Shown: positions 37,116 through 48,038, counted from the stretch's first letter. The stretch is 64,000 nucleotides of DNA from Phycisphaerae bacterium (GCA_022072445.1 JAJVHV010000007.1:54312-118311); one strand, 5' to 3'. A program made the numbers and translations. Notes: generated from the sequence alone by a model not told the origin.

Positions 37116-38786
37116 ATGATCCGCACATTGCTGGCGATCATCATTGTTCCCGGCGGCGCGGTGCTGCTGTTTCTGGCGCTCTCGCCGCACGAGCGGCGCG
37201 CCGATTTCGTCGTTGCGTCCGAAGAACTGCGCACGATCGACCCGCAGCGGGCGAGTTTCCTGGAAGAAATCGAGGTCTGCAATGCGCTGGTCGAGCCGCT
37301 GACGCGGACCGATCCGGCGACGCAGGCGGCTGTGCCCGGCGCGGCGGCGAGCTGGACCGTCGGCGCGGGGGGGGCCGAATATCTATTTTCTCTGCGGCCG
37401 GACGCGCGCTGGTCGGATGGACGGCCGGTGGTGGCGGATGATTTTCGGCGGGCGTGGCTGCGGGCGCTTGATCCGCGGACGCGGTCCCAATATGCGTCGC
37501 TGCTGTTCGTCATTCGCGGAGCGGCGGAGTTTCAACGCAGCGGCGGCGGCGAGTCGGTGGGCATCGCGGCGGTGGACGACCGCACGCTGCGCGTGACGCT
37601 GACTGGGCCGTGCCCCTATTTTCTGGACCTGACCTCGTTCGTCACGCTCGCGCCGCTGCATCCGTCCGCGCCGGGAGCGGACACCGGCGGCGGCGACGCG
37701 CGCTGGACGCGACCGGGAAGGCTGGTGAGCAACGGGCCGTACGTGCTGGCGGCGTGGGACTTCAAGCGCCGCATCCTGCTGACGCGGAATCCGCACTATC
37801 ACACGCCGGCGGCGATGGAGTCGATCGAGATCGCGATGACTGGCGATCCGAATTCGGGGCTGATCGCTTATGAGACCGGGCGCGTCGATCTGGTGCGCAC
37901 GCTGGACACGGCGGCGATCCGGGCGCTGGCGTCCGAAAAAGCCGCCGGCCGGAGGAGCGACTTTCACGTCGGCGAGCGGTTTGCGACGTATTTCTTTCGC
38001 GTGAACTGCTCGCGGCCGCCGTTGGATCAGGCCGCTTTCCGGCGGGCGTTAGCGCTGGCGATCGACAAGGAGGCGCTGTGCGGCTCGGTGTTGTCGCTGG
38101 GCGAGCGGCTGGCGGACACGCTGGTGCCGCGGACCTGTCTGGAGCTGATGCCGCGGGCGGGGCCGGGCGGCGCGACGATTCTGTACGAGCCGCCGGCCGG
38201 GCTGGGCGCGGGGCTGAGCGCGGCGGAGCGCGGGGCGGCGGCGCGGCGGGAGCTGGCGGCGGCGGGGATCACGGCGGGCGGCGTGCGGCCGATCGAGATC
38301 GCGTATCCGTCGGACCAGCCGCTGCAACGGCGGATCGCGGAAGCGGTGCAGCAGATGTGGCGCGAGCGGCTCGGGCTGCGGGTCGAGCTGCGGGTGATGG
38401 AGCGCAACGTGCTCAGCGCGCGCATCCGGGCGCTGGACTACGACGTGGTGCGGAGCGACTGGTATGGCGACTATCTCGATCCGGCGACGTTCCTGGAGAT
38501 GTTCACCACCGGCAACGGACAGAATCGGACGGGGTGGGGTAGCGCAGCGTACGACGCGTTGATCGCGGCGGCGGGGCGCGAGGACGACGACGCGCGGCGG
38601 TACGAGCTGTTCGGGCGGGCGGAGCGGCTGCTGTGCGGCGAGGAGGTTCCGATCATTCCGGTCTACTTCAAGCGCGGGCAGTTTCTACTGCGGCCGGGGA
38701 TTGAGGAACTGCATGATTCGGTGCGCGACGCGCTGCCGCTGCACCTGGCGCAGCGCGGGTCGCGCGTAGCGGCGGGTGCGCGCTAG
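37116..38786 (+). CDS. Peptide ABC-transporter substrate-binding protein (SBP_bac_5)
   Basis: A 556-residue protein. An N-terminal hydrophobic segment (LLAIIIVPGGAVLLFLALS) serves as signal or membrane anchor; no lipobox Cys is seen. The body matches OppA-type proteins: LRTIDPQRASFLEEIEVCNALVEP (seen in two blocks), RWSDGRPVVADDFRRAW near residue 108, GRLVSNGPYVLAAWDFK near 205 and DYLDPATFLEMFTTGNGQN near 455. No permease or ATPase genes flank it. ATG 37116 is preferred; the frame is open from 36981, but that part overlaps the divergent gene start. Confidence 0.9.
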   Translation: MIRTLLAIIIVPGGAVLLFLALSPHERRADFVVASEELRTIDPQRASFLEEIEVCNALVEPLTRTDPATQAAVPGAAASWTVGAGGAEYLFSLRPDARWSDGRPVVADDFRRAWLRALDPRTRSQYASLLFVIRGAAEFQRSGGGESVGIAAVDDRTLRVTLTGPCPYFLDLTSFVTLAPLHPSAPGADTGGGDARWTRPGRLVSNGPYVLAAWDFKRRILLTRNPHYHTPAAMESIEIAMTGDPNSGLIAYETGRVDLVRTLDTAAIRALASEKAAGRRSDFHVGERFATYFFRVNCSRPPLDQAAFRRALALAIDKEALCGSVLSLGERLADTLVPRTCLELMPRAGPGGATILYEPPAGLGAGLSAAERGAAARRELAAAGITAGGVRPIEIAYPSDQPLQRRIAEAVQQMWRERLGLRVELRVMERNVLSARIRALDYDVVRSDWYGDYLDPATFLEMFTTGNGQNRTGWGSAAYDALIAAAGREDDDARRYELFGRAERLLCGEEVPIIPVYFKRGQFLLRPGIEELHDSVRDALPLHLAQRGSRVAAGAR

Positions 38787-38910
38787 GTACCTGCGCGGAT
38801 CGAGAGCCACCCTGCCTCGGCATGCTCACGCCTGACGGCGAGAGCACGCCACCCGATTCCATGCCACCCAACAACACGCCACCCAACGCCATGCCAGCCA
38901 TGTCACGCGA

Positions 38911-40599
38911 TCACCGCGCGTACGTAAAGTTCACATGCCGCACGCCGTGACACGTCAGCGTGCAGCTCCCGCTGAAACGCCCGGTGTCGAAGAACTGCCG
39001 CTCGCCGCCCACGATCGACAGGTCGAAATTGATCAGGTGGCTGTGCTGGCCGGCGCTGCCGTCGACGCCGTGCGGCGTGTGGCAGGCGCTGCAGGGCGTG
39101 CGTCCGCGGACGACGTGCTGCCGGTGAAAAGGAAAGCTCTCGTCGTTCAGGATCGAATTGCGATCGTGGCAGCGATAGCACAGCGCGTAGTTCTGCGCCG
39201 ATTCGAACGTGAAGTCCGCCGTCTCATACCGATCGACGAGCAGATGCTCGAAGCGCGAGCCGTGCGGCCCGTTCGGGCCGCCGCCGCCGAGCTGCCGCGC
39301 GTCGGGGTTGTTGTGGCAATCCTGGCAGCTCATGAAGGGCCGCGTGCGCAGCTCGGGCAGCAGGCTCGGCGCGTCGTTCACGTCGCGGGCCGCGTACACG
39401 ACCGGATGGGCCGACGCCGTCGTCGCCGCGAACTGCCGCCGCACGTTGCCGAACGTGTCGCGCTGCCGGGCGATGCGCCGCGTGAGCGGCACGGGATTGT
39501 CCGCATGGCAGCGGAAGCAAACCTGGTATTGATACGTCGCATCCTCGACCGGCACGCCCGACGCGTCGATTCCGCCGACGCCTTCGAGCGTCGGGTTGTG
39601 CAGCGGTCCCTGGGCGCGGATGCCGCCGGCGGCGAACGCCAGCGGATTGGCCCGCGCCGCGTGCGGATTGTGGCAGTCGACGCAGTCGACGTGCGGCGGC
39701 ATGGAGCGCGGGTCTTCGTCCGGATCGTGCCGGTCGAGAATCCGCCGCGGCCGGTGCCCGCTGCGCTGCCCCATGACGCCGATGATGTCGGCCGCGATCA
39801 GTCCGTCGTGGCACGATGTGCACAGGTCGGAGGCCCGCGCCCGCAGCAGCCGCTCGCGGTTGGCGGCGCCATGCGGCACGTGACACGTCGCGCAGGCGTT
39901 GTCGACCATCGACGTGTACGGCAGCGTCTCGCCCGCCGTCAGCGACGGCGGCACGGGCTTGCCGCTCAGCGCGTGCGAACTGTTACGCCAGCCCTCCAGA
40001 TCGTGACACGTGAGGCAGAGCGTGCCCTGCCGCTGCGGAAGCCGCAGAAAGTCGCCCAGCTCGTTATTGTGCGGATCATGACAGGCCGTGCACTCGAATT
40101 CGCCGCGGTCGCCAAGCTTGATGCGATGATCGACCAGGTCGGGTGATCTTAGCTGCGGGTCGCGATTGGAGAGCTGCCGGTCGTAGCGGAAGCCGATCGG
40201 ATGATCGTCGGACAGGTCGGTCGTCAGGTCGCCGCCGCCCGTCGGCATGATCGGATGCGTCATCGGGATCGGGTCGGCGCGGTTCAACACCATCCCCGGA
40301 GCGATCGTCCCGTCGTGGCAGCTCAGGCACAGCTTGCTGGCACCCGACGGCTGATCGATCCGCGCGTCGGTCGTGCTGCTGTCGTAGATGCGATAGTGCG
40401 TCTGCGGCGTGGCGCGGTTCCAGAGCGGCGCGGCGGGGCTGGCGTTGTGCGGCGTGTGGCAGAAGATGCAGACCTGGTTCTCATGCAGTGCCCGCACGGG
40501 GCCGGGCCCCAGCGACGAGAGGTCGTGCTTCGAATTGACGACGCTGTCATCGGCGACCGCGACGAGCAGCAGCAGCAGAGCGGAATTCATGCCGCCCAT
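38911..40599 (-). CDS. Exported multiheme cytochrome c with 12 heme motifs
   Basis: A 562-residue protein. A short hydrophobic start (LLLLLVAVA) is the likely signal. Eleven CxxCH heme-binding sites are present (CIFCH, CLSCH, CTACH, CLTCH, CATCH, CTSCH, CVDCH, CFRCH, CQDCH, CYRCH, CSACH), plus one CxxxCH (CTLTCH) near the C-terminus. Several are paired, as in doubled-CxxCH proteins, and CxxCHTPHN or CHVPHG strings supply extra His ligands. Electron transfer in the periplasm or outside the cell is likely. It is followed on the same strand, upstream, by the large membrane protein gene 77 bp away, possibly a partner. ATG 40590 is an alternative start. Confidence 0.9.
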   Translation of the reverse strand: MGGMNSALLLLLVAVADDSVVNSKHDLSSLGPGPVRALHENQVCIFCHTPHNASPAAPLWNRATPQTHYRIYDSSTTDARIDQPSGASKLCLSCHDGTIAPGMVLNRADPIPMTHPIMPTGGGDLTTDLSDDHPIGFRYDRQLSNRDPQLRSPDLVDHRIKLGDRGEFECTACHDPHNNELGDFLRLPQRQGTLCLTCHDLEGWRNSSHALSGKPVPPSLTAGETLPYTSMVDNACATCHVPHGAANRERLLRARASDLCTSCHDGLIAADIIGVMGQRSGHRPRRILDRHDPDEDPRSMPPHVDCVDCHNPHAARANPLAFAAGGIRAQGPLHNPTLEGVGGIDASGVPVEDATYQYQVCFRCHADNPVPLTRRIARQRDTFGNVRRQFAATTASAHPVVYAARDVNDAPSLLPELRTRPFMSCQDCHNNPDARQLGGGGPNGPHGSRFEHLLVDRYETADFTFESAQNYALCYRCHDRNSILNDESFPFHRQHVVRGRTPCSACHTPHGVDGSAGQHSHLINFDLSIVGGERQFFDTGRFSGSCTLTCHGVRHVNFTYAR

Positions 40600-40676
40600 T
40601 CAAACCAGATTTCCGCCGGCGACAACCCCCCGCCGCGATTATTCTCGCGCGACGGCACGCGCGCCGGCTGCCGCGT

Positions 40677-43334
40677 TTATTTTTCGATCGAAATCCGCGG
40701 ACCGGCCGAACGTACTGCTGGCGGTCTTGATCCTGCCGCCGCGGGCGCGGTGTTCGCCGCTTCGCCGCGCATGCGCTGAAGGGCGACGCGCGGCGTCGCA
40801 TCCGCCACGACCTCGCCGTTAACCGCGATCAGCGCCAGCACCGACGGCAGCAGCATGGCCAGGTTGCCGACGGCGCCGCTGCTCGAGGCCAGTGCCACGG
40901 CTGCGGAAACGGCGAGAAATCCGCCCACGAGGTGAAACTCGCGCACCTGCCGGGCGCTGAACAGCAGCAGTGCCACCAACAGCGTCATGACGCCCGCGCC
41001 CAGTTTCGTCAGGCGTCGAGCCTGGTTCCAGGCCGCTTCGCTGCCCGGCTTCCAGGCCGCCCACGCGGCCCACGCGCTCTCGACGTTCGCGGGCGGGGCA
41101 GCTTGCAGTGAGGTCGCCTCGGCCGCCGTCCGCACGACCGCGACCAGCCGCTCGCCGATCAGGTGCGACGACATCCGCCGGGCGTACTCGTCCTGATACT
41201 CCGTCGCCCCTTGCGTGACGTCGACATCATGAAACGAGATGTCCGCCGGGTTCATGCCCGCGGGTGCGAGCTTCCAGGGGGGGACGGCGCCGGTTGGTTC
41301 CTGAAGGCGGGCACCGTCATTGAGCAGCCAGCGCCAGACGGCCGACTGCGCCCGATCGACCCAGTCCGGCGCCGACGGAGCGCCGGCGGTGCGGGGCGCG
41401 AGAGTCAGCGTCGTGTTGTCCGAGATCGTGCCAACCCACGGCGGCTGGATGCCCGCCGCGGCCAGCGCGCCGTCGGCCCGCGCCACGCTGGGCGCGACAA
41501 ACCAGACAAGGCCGGCCAGCACGGCCGCTACGCCGACGCCGGCGCCCAGCAGGTTCCCGAATCCCGAAACGCCGCGCCGCAGATTGAAGCCCAGCAGTAC
41601 CGGCAGCAGCAGCCAGAGCCAGGGCGACCCGATCCCAGCCACGATCACGGCGAATCCGCTGAGCAATCCGCCGGCGCCGGGCAGGAGCGAGAGCGCCAGC
41701 GCCCAGCTTGCCAGCGCGGTCGGCAGCATGACTTCGGGCCGCGGCAGACACTCGACCGCGCCCGGGAAGACGCAGAACACCGTCGCCATCGTCAGTCCGG
41801 CGGCGAGCGAATCAAGCAGGCTGCCGATGCCCACCAGAGCCGCCAGCGTGGCAAGCAGCAGAAACCCGTTCACCCATCGCGCGGATGCGGCGCTCGCGCC
41901 TTCCCACCAGTTGCCGACCATCCACTTGTCGCGCTCGCCCCACTCCGGCGGAACGCGATTGCCGTCAAGCAGCACATGCACCGGCGCGATCTTCGCCGCC
42001 GCACCGTGCAGCACGTAGAGCAACGGCGACTGCTGATCGACACCGACGGTTTGTCCGTGCGGCAGCTTTCCCGTCGATGCGAAGTAGTGTCCGCCGATCA
42101 GCCCGTCGCGGCTGGCGGGCGAGAGCGGGGCGGTGGCGACTTGCGTCAATGCCACGGCCAGCCCGAACGATCCCAGCACGAGCATCGCGCCTGGAGAGAC
42201 GTTGCCAACGTGCTCGGCGGCGCGGCGGGCCCGCGTGAGCAGCAACCCGCGCAGCAGCCAGTACGCCGCGGCAGACGTCAGCAGCAGGTAGGACCACCAT
42301 TGCAGCGTTTGGCCGCCGGCCGCGGCGGTCTCCTGCGACCAGCGCAGCATCAGTAGCACGCACGAGCCGGCCAGCACAAGCGCGTCGAGATTGCGCAGCG
42401 AGATGATCGCGTCGAGCCGCACCATCAGGACCAGCGTCACGACGATCGCCAGCCACATCAGCCCCGTGCCGCCCGTCATCGGCAGCCAGTCGCGGGCTGC
42501 CTGCGATCCGGCTGCGGGCGCCAGCCGTGTCTCTCCCGCGTCGCCCACGGCGCGCTGCGGTTCGCCCGGCGACGATTCGGCCGCCTGCGCTCGCCGAACC
42601 GGCGTCGACGGTGGGGCCAGCCCGGCCGCGTCACTCGGCCCTGGCGCAACGCCGGTTCCCGGCTCCTCGGCTGGCGCCACGGCTGCGGGTTTTTCGCCGC
42701 TGGGTCTCTCTTCCCCCGCCGGCGCTTCCGGCTCACCCGCCGCCGATTCGCCCGGCGCGTCCTGCGCACCGGCTCCCGGGACGTGGCCTGAGGTCGGTTC
42801 CTGAGAATTCTGCGCCGCGCCCTCTTTCTGGCGTTCGCGCCGTGCCGCCTCAAGCTGCTGTGCCCGCTCGCGAATCCGAGCGCGCTCATTCGCCGCCAGC
42901 CGCTCCGGCGTCACGGGCGCGGGCGCTCCCGCTGGCCGCGAGCTGAGCGTTCGCGGCGGCGGCCGCAGCGCCGTCGAGCCGACGCGCCCGCCGATGATCT
43001 CGCCGTCGCGGATCATGACCAGGCCGTGCTGCGCGCGGCCGCGCAGCATTTCGACGCGCAGAATTCCCGTCTGCGTGCCGATGGGCCCGAGCCGAAACCG
43101 CAGATCCGTGTTGTTGGTTACAAAATCGCGCACCGCTTCGTTCGCCTCGAGCAGGGCGCGCGTCTCGGGCGGAATCTCGTCCCACGTCATCTCGGCTGAC
43201 TGCGGCGGATCGTACGGCTCAGTGTCCTGAGCCGGCGGCGGGGCAGCGGCGCCGGCCGTCTGCGACCCGGCCAACATGAGGAGCGGCGCGACGAGCAACA
43301 CCATCGCGGAGCGCGCTGGAACGGAGCGGATCAT
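40677..43334 (-). CDS. Large multi-pass membrane protein of unknown function
   Basis: An 885-residue protein. Signal peptide residues 1-30 (MVLLVAPLLMLAGSQTAGA). Residues 30-115 form a small soluble domain; 115-260 is a long Pro/Ala/Glu-rich charged linker (e.g. ERARIRERAQQLEAARRERQ). From residue 275 on, a dozen or more transmembrane helices alternate with loops, including SRDGLIGGHYFASTGKLPHG, which recalls GT-C glycosyltransferase periplasmic loops. The C-terminus is charged. I know no family. It precedes the 12-heme cytochrome gene on the same strand (77 bp), so an extracytoplasmic complex is possible. ATG 43334 begins the signal. Confidence 0.75.
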   Translation of the reverse strand: MIRSVPARSAMVLLVAPLLMLAGSQTAGAAAPPPAQDTEPYDPPQSAEMTWDEIPPETRALLEANEAVRDFVTNNTDLRFRLGPIGTQTGILRVEMLRGRAQHGLVMIRDGEIIGGRVGSTALRPPPRTLSSRPAGAPAPVTPERLAANERARIRERAQQLEAARRERQKEGAAQNSQEPTSGHVPGAGAQDAPGESAAGEPEAPAGEERPSGEKPAAVAPAEEPGTGVAPGPSDAAGLAPPSTPVRRAQAAESSPGEPQRAVGDAGETRLAPAAGSQAARDWLPMTGGTGLMWLAIVVTLVLMVRLDAIISLRNLDALVLAGSCVLLMLRWSQETAAAGGQTLQWWSYLLLTSAAAYWLLRGLLLTRARRAAEHVGNVSPGAMLVLGSFGLAVALTQVATAPLSPASRDGLIGGHYFASTGKLPHGQTVGVDQQSPLLYVLHGAAAKIAPVHVLLDGNRVPPEWGERDKWMVGNWWEGASAASARWVNGFLLLATLAALVGIGSLLDSLAAGLTMATVFCVFPGAVECLPRPEVMLPTALASWALALSLLPGAGGLLSGFAVIVAGIGSPWLWLLLPVLLGFNLRRGVSGFGNLLGAGVGVAAVLAGLVWFVAPSVARADGALAAAGIQPPWVGTISDNTTLTLAPRTAGAPSAPDWVDRAQSAVWRWLLNDGARLQEPTGAVPPWKLAPAGMNPADISFHDVDVTQGATEYQDEYARRMSSHLIGERLVAVVRTAAEATSLQAAPPANVESAWAAWAAWKPGSEAAWNQARRLTKLGAGVMTLLVALLLFSARQVREFHLVGGFLAVSAAVALASSSGAVGNLAMLLPSVLALIAVNGEVVADATPRVALQRMRGEAANTAPAAAGSRPPAVRSAGPRISIEK

Positions 43335-43742
43335 GGGCAACTCACCTTCAGATTCAGATTCACCATCGCAGCACGAGTCACGTCGATCCGGCCGCAATTC
43401 TGCACGCAGCGGCTTCGTGCCGCCACTCCCGGCTTCGGCCATCGGTTCGCGATTCGTGCCAATTCGTATTCGCCGCCGCGGAGGCTGGATTTCCAGCGGT
43501 ACCGGCAGGCTGGCCGTGCGCGCACGCTCGGCGCGGCGACGTCACCCAGTCTTACCGGCGTGCGGGCAGCAGGTTGCGGACATTTCACGTCGCGAACGCA
43601 CCTCAGGGTGCCACACAGCCGAGAGCGCTGTTCCACACGGCCGAGAGCGCTGTTCCACACAGCCGAGGGCGGCTGTCCCACACGGCTGCTCTGCACACCT
43701 GTCGTCAGCTCGCATACCCGCCAATAATGGTACGTTACACCC
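43335..43742. other. Intergenic region with GCCGAGRGCGSCTGT repeat units
   Basis: 408 bp between divergent genes. Apart from the 22-bp tandem units at 43612-43690, I see no gene or clear promoter. The ORFs crossing it are low-complexity. Confidence 0.6.
43612..43690. repeat. 22-bp tandem units CACACRGCCGAGRGCGSYTGT
   Basis: Three full units start at 43612, 43634 and 43656, with a partial one at 43679. Related units lie at 46532-46605. The units carry internal inverted bases (AGCCG...CGGCT), so each could fold. No spacers, so not a CRISPR. Confidence 0.85.
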
Positions 43743-44099
43743 ATGAAGCTCGACGACGACATCTGCTGCTGCTATCACGTCCCGCTCCGCAAGCTGCTTC
43801 AGTTTGCGCGGCAGCGGCGCCTGCAGCGCGCCAGCCAGATGTCCGAGTGCTTCGGCGCGGGCACCGGCTGCGGCTGGTGTATCCCAATTCTGACGATGAT
43901 CTTCGAACGCACGCGCGACGGCCGCGACGTCGACCTCGCCATCTCGCCCGAAGAGTACGTCCGCCGCCGGGCGGAATATCGCACCTCCGGCGCCGCGCGC
44001 CACACGTTCGCCCCCGACGCCGGCGAAGCTCCACCCGCGGCGCCCCACCCCGGCGAGCCCCCGCCTATCCCGCCACACGCGAACCCCGGCCATGACTGA
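43743..44099 (+). CDS. BFD-like [2Fe-2S]-binding protein
   Basis: A 118-residue protein. Cysteines 8-10 (ICCCYHV) and Cys43/Cys46 in GTGCGWCIP give the C-x-C ... C-x2-C set of the BFD-like [2Fe-2S] fold, known from bacterioferritin-associated ferredoxin, which helps release iron, and from other redox proteins. Cys36 is extra. The last 40 residues are Pro/Ala-rich and probably disordered. It could serve iron or redox homeostasis. No bacterioferritin gene is near. Confidence 0.82.
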   Translation: MKLDDDICCCYHVPLRKLLQFARQRRLQRASQMSECFGAGTGCGWCIPILTMIFERTRDGRDVDLAISPEEYVRRRAEYRTSGAARHTFAPDAGEAPPAAPHPGEPPPIPPHANPGHD

Positions 44100-44175
44100 T
44101 TCGCGGTCGCCGCGGCGCGCAGCATCCACCCTGCGGTTATGATCCACGCTACGCCACATGTCAGGAGAACCGCAG

Positions 44176-45054
<879 letters not shown>

Positions 45055-45123
45055 ACACCCCACGGGCAGGTGTCGCGCTAGAGGCTGACACACCGCAGAC
45101 GGGCCGCAGCGGGAGTGAATCTC

Positions 45124-46485
45124 ATGATTCAGTCAGGGTGTATTCGCAGCGCCACAGCGCGGTCCGCGCTGGCACTGCTGACGATAGCGTCGGCCGCGCG
45201 CGGTTCCGACGACTGGCCGCAGTGGCGCGGTCCGGATGGAAACGGCGTCAGCCCGGCGAAGCGCGTGCCGACGAACTGGTCGGACACGAAAAACGTGCGC
45301 TGGCGAACTCCCCTGCCGAGCTGGAGCGGCGCGACGCCCATCGTGGTCGGCGACGCCGTGTTCGTCACGTCGCCGGCGACCGCGGGTGCCGCCGGCGAGC
45401 ATGGCGGTGCGGTCGTGCGCTCGCTGTCGGCCGGCCGGGGTGGCGGCCGGGCGCATCCGGGCGGCGACCGGCTGTTGCTGCTGTGCATCGACCGCAAGAG
45501 CGGCGCGGTGCGCTGGGAGCGGCAGATCGGCGCCGGAAATAAGCTCTACGGCAAGCAGAACATGTCGTCGCCCTCGCCGGTCAGCGATGGAAAATTCGTC
45601 TGGGCGCTCACCGGCACCGGTGTGCTGACCGCGTTTGACATGGATGGCAAGGAGCTGTGGCGGCGCGACCTGACGCAGGATTACGGTGCGATTGAACTGA
45701 TGTGGGGCTACGCCTCCTCGCCGCTGCTGCACGACGGCCGGCTGATCGTCCCGGTGATGCAGACCGGGGCGGCGGGTTCGTACCTGGCGGCGATTGACGG
45801 TGCGACGGGCAAGACCGTCTGGAAACTCGATCGCAAGACCGACGCGGAGAACGAATGTCCCGACGCGTACACGACGCCGATCCTGGCGGCCGCCGACGGC
45901 CGCGTCGACGTCGTCGTCAGCGGGGCCGATTGGGTGACGGGGCACGATCCGGCGTCCGGCGCGGAGCGCTGGCGGGCGTCGGGTCTCAATCCGGAGAAGA
46001 AGGGGAACTACCGGATCGTCGCGTCACCGGTGTTTGGCGCCGGGCTGATCCTCGCGCCGACGCGCGTCCGGCCGATGCTGGCGATCCGCGCCGGCGGCAG
46101 CGGCGACGTCACGGCGACGCACGTGGCGTGGAAGTATGACAAAGCGGGCGGGCCGGATGTTCCGTCGCCGACCTGCGATGGGAAGTACTTCTACTTGTGC
46201 GACGACAAGGGGCTGGTGACGTGTCTTGATCCGAAGGACGGGTCGCGCGTCTGGGGTCCGCAGCGAACGGCGAGCGGCACGGTGAGTGCCTCGCCGGTGA
46301 TCGCCGACGGCAAGCTCTTCGTGACCAACGAGCTGGGCGTGACGACGGTGCTGACGGCGGGCGCCGAGCCGCGCGAGGTTGCGGTGAACGATTTGAAGGA
46401 TGAGTACACGATCTCGACGCCGGCGATCTGCGATGGCGAGATTTTCATTCGCACGTCCAGCGCGCTGGTGTGCATCGGCGAATAG
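45124..46485 (+). CDS. Exported PQQ-binding-like beta-propeller protein
   Basis: A 453-residue protein with signal peptide (ALALLTIASAARG). The mature start DWPQWRGPDGNGVSPAK is the standard opening of the planctomycete PQQ-like propellers. Blade ends include VRWERQI, ELWRRDL, TVWKLDR and ERWRASG. An insertion of about 40 residues (SAGRGGGRAHPGGDRLLLL) lies before the second blade. It is a paralogue of the protein at 18510. GGGAG is ten bases before ATG 45124; GTG 45115 is possible. It follows the Hyi-like gene by 69 bp and may share its transcript. Confidence 0.88.
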   Translation: MIQSGCIRSATARSALALLTIASAARGSDDWPQWRGPDGNGVSPAKRVPTNWSDTKNVRWRTPLPSWSGATPIVVGDAVFVTSPATAGAAGEHGGAVVRSLSAGRGGGRAHPGGDRLLLLCIDRKSGAVRWERQIGAGNKLYGKQNMSSPSPVSDGKFVWALTGTGVLTAFDMDGKELWRRDLTQDYGAIELMWGYASSPLLHDGRLIVPVMQTGAAGSYLAAIDGATGKTVWKLDRKTDAENECPDAYTTPILAAADGRVDVVVSGADWVTGHDPASGAERWRASGLNPEKKGNYRIVASPVFGAGLILAPTRVRPMLAIRAGGSGDVTATHVAWKYDKAGGPDVPSPTCDGKYFYLCDDKGLVTCLDPKDGSRVWGPQRTASGTVSASPVIADGKLFVTNELGVTTVLTAGAEPREVAVNDLKDEYTISTPAICDGEIFIRTSSALVCIGE

Positions 46486-46531
46486 GCGCGTGCCGCGGCG
46501 AATGGTGGCAAGTGCAGGCGGAGGACCGCCG

Positions 46532-46605
46532 GGGTACAGCCGGGGGTGGCTGCTCTCCACAGCCACTGCATCCAGCACAGCCGAGGGCGGCGGTGCCACA
46601 CCGGG
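46532..46605. repeat. Degenerate CACAGCCGAGGGCGGCTGT units
   Basis: Two or three degenerate copies of the 22-bp unit seen at 43612. The best, 46575-46600, differs from it by a few bases. It lies between a propeller gene (plus) and a glycosyltransferase gene (minus) that converge here. Confidence 0.75.
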
Positions 46606-46621
46606 GAGCCACGCTAGATCG

Positions 46622-48034
46622 CTAGGGACGAAGTGTCCACATGCCCGGCAGCAGCGTGCGCAGGTCTGCGCCACCCAGTGAGACCAGCCAGTTGATCGCG
46701 ACCGGCAGCGGCTCGGCGGCGGGTGGTTGCGCGGCTGTGACGGCGCCGCCGACGGCGCCTGCGATCGCCAGCAATGTCGCGAGCGCCAGCCAATACCACC
46801 GCGCCGTGGCCAGCGTCGCGGCGACCAGCAGCGCGAACGCCGGCAGCGCGGGGGCCAGATAGCGGAGCTGGAGACCCTGTCCGGCGGCGCCGAGAGCGGT
46901 GAGCGCGACCAGATACGCAAGCGCCCAGGCGAGCGGAAGCAGGATGGCGCGGCGGCGACGAAGTTGAGCCAGCGCGAACGCGGCAAAGGCGCACACCGGC
47001 GAGACGATCAGCAGGCCGCTGACGTAGAAGTGAATTGGGCGCGCGACAATCATGCGCACGTACTCGTACTTTTCGAGCAGCCACTGCGTCGGGCGCGCCG
47101 CGGGCAGCCAGGCCCCGTAAAACACGCGGTTGATAATCAACCACGGTACGATCAGGGCCGCGGCGGACGCGAGGTAGATCAGGACTTGGCGGATGCGCGG
47201 CCGCTGCGGCGAGACCAGCGCTGCGACCACGATCGCCGGCACGATCAGAGCGGCGGTGAACTTCGTCAGGCACGCCAGTCCCAGCACGGCGCCGGCGAGC
47301 GCGGCGCGGCCCGGCGTCGGACCGCGAAAACACGTCCACGCCGAGAGAACCGCGGCGACAACCACAGCCTGGAGCGGGCCGTCGATCCAGACGCGTTCGG
47401 CGCACATCCAAGACACCGGGTCAAGCGCGATGAGAGCCGCAGCGATCAGCCCCGCCCCCGCACCAAACATCGCCCGGCCGAGGTACCCGGTCAGCACGAT
47501 CAGCACGATCGCCGCGCCTGCCGCCAGCAGCGGCCCTCCCGCGCTGCCCAGCAGGGCGCGGGCCGCGGCCAGCGCGTAGGGGAACACCGGCGGGTGGAAA
47601 AACAAGGGCGTGTCATACACGTCGGGTGCATACGCATACGCCGGCGGTTCGCTGAACGGTTCGTAGAGTACCTCGGCGCGGCTGAGCGCGGCGAAGTCGC
47701 GCCGCGCCAGCGCCATCTGCTCGGGCGTAAGGCCCTGCGTGGCGGCGTGCAGCCAGGTGTCGATGATGAACCGCTGTGCGGCGCTGCCGGTGAGCGGGCC
47801 GCGCAGCGAGTAATGCAGCGGCTGCTGCGCGAGGCGCTCCGCCAGGAACGTGAAGACGATTTCGTCGCCCTCAAAGTGCGGGCGAAACGCGCTGGGCAGA
47901 TGGGCAACGCCGACGGCCAGCGCGATCGCCCATAGCAGCGGGATGAACGGCAGCTTGGGGCGCGGCGCCGCGTGCGGGTCGATGGGCGCGACGGGCTTGA
48001 CCGCGCCGGAGCGGGGTGGGTGCGCGGAGCTCAT
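46622..48034 (-). CDS. GT39-type membrane glycosyltransferase
   Basis: A 470-residue multi-helix protein. HFEGDEIVFTFLAERLAQQP near residue 53 is the first outer loop of ArnT/PMT-like GT-C enzymes, with the catalytic acidic residue in GDE. ARALLGSAGGPLLAAGAAIV and following helices are typical. It would move a sugar from a lipid carrier onto lipid, protein or polymer outside the membrane. It lies 4 bp after a second gene of the same type, so the two are almost surely cotranscribed. Confidence 0.82.
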   Translation of the reverse strand: MSSAHPPRSGAVKPVAPIDPHAAPRPKLPFIPLLWAIALAVGVAHLPSAFRPHFEGDEIVFTFLAERLAQQPLHYSLRGPLTGSAAQRFIIDTWLHAATQGLTPEQMALARRDFAALSRAEVLYEPFSEPPAYAYAPDVYDTPLFFHPPVFPYALAAARALLGSAGGPLLAAGAAIVLIVLTGYLGRAMFGAGAGLIAAALIALDPVSWMCAERVWIDGPLQAVVVAAVLSAWTCFRGPTPGRAALAGAVLGLACLTKFTAALIVPAIVVAALVSPQRPRIRQVLIYLASAAALIVPWLIINRVFYGAWLPAARPTQWLLEKYEYVRMIVARPIHFYVSGLLIVSPVCAFAAFALAQLRRRRAILLPLAWALAYLVALTALGAAGQGLQLRYLAPALPAFALLVAATLATARWYWLALATLLAIAGAVGGAVTAAQPPAAEPLPVAINWLVSLGGADLRTLLPGMWTLRP

Positions 48035-48038
48035 CGGT

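Noticed and set aside
43612..43690. Possible CRISPR array
   Set aside because: 22-bp units are contiguous with no spacers.
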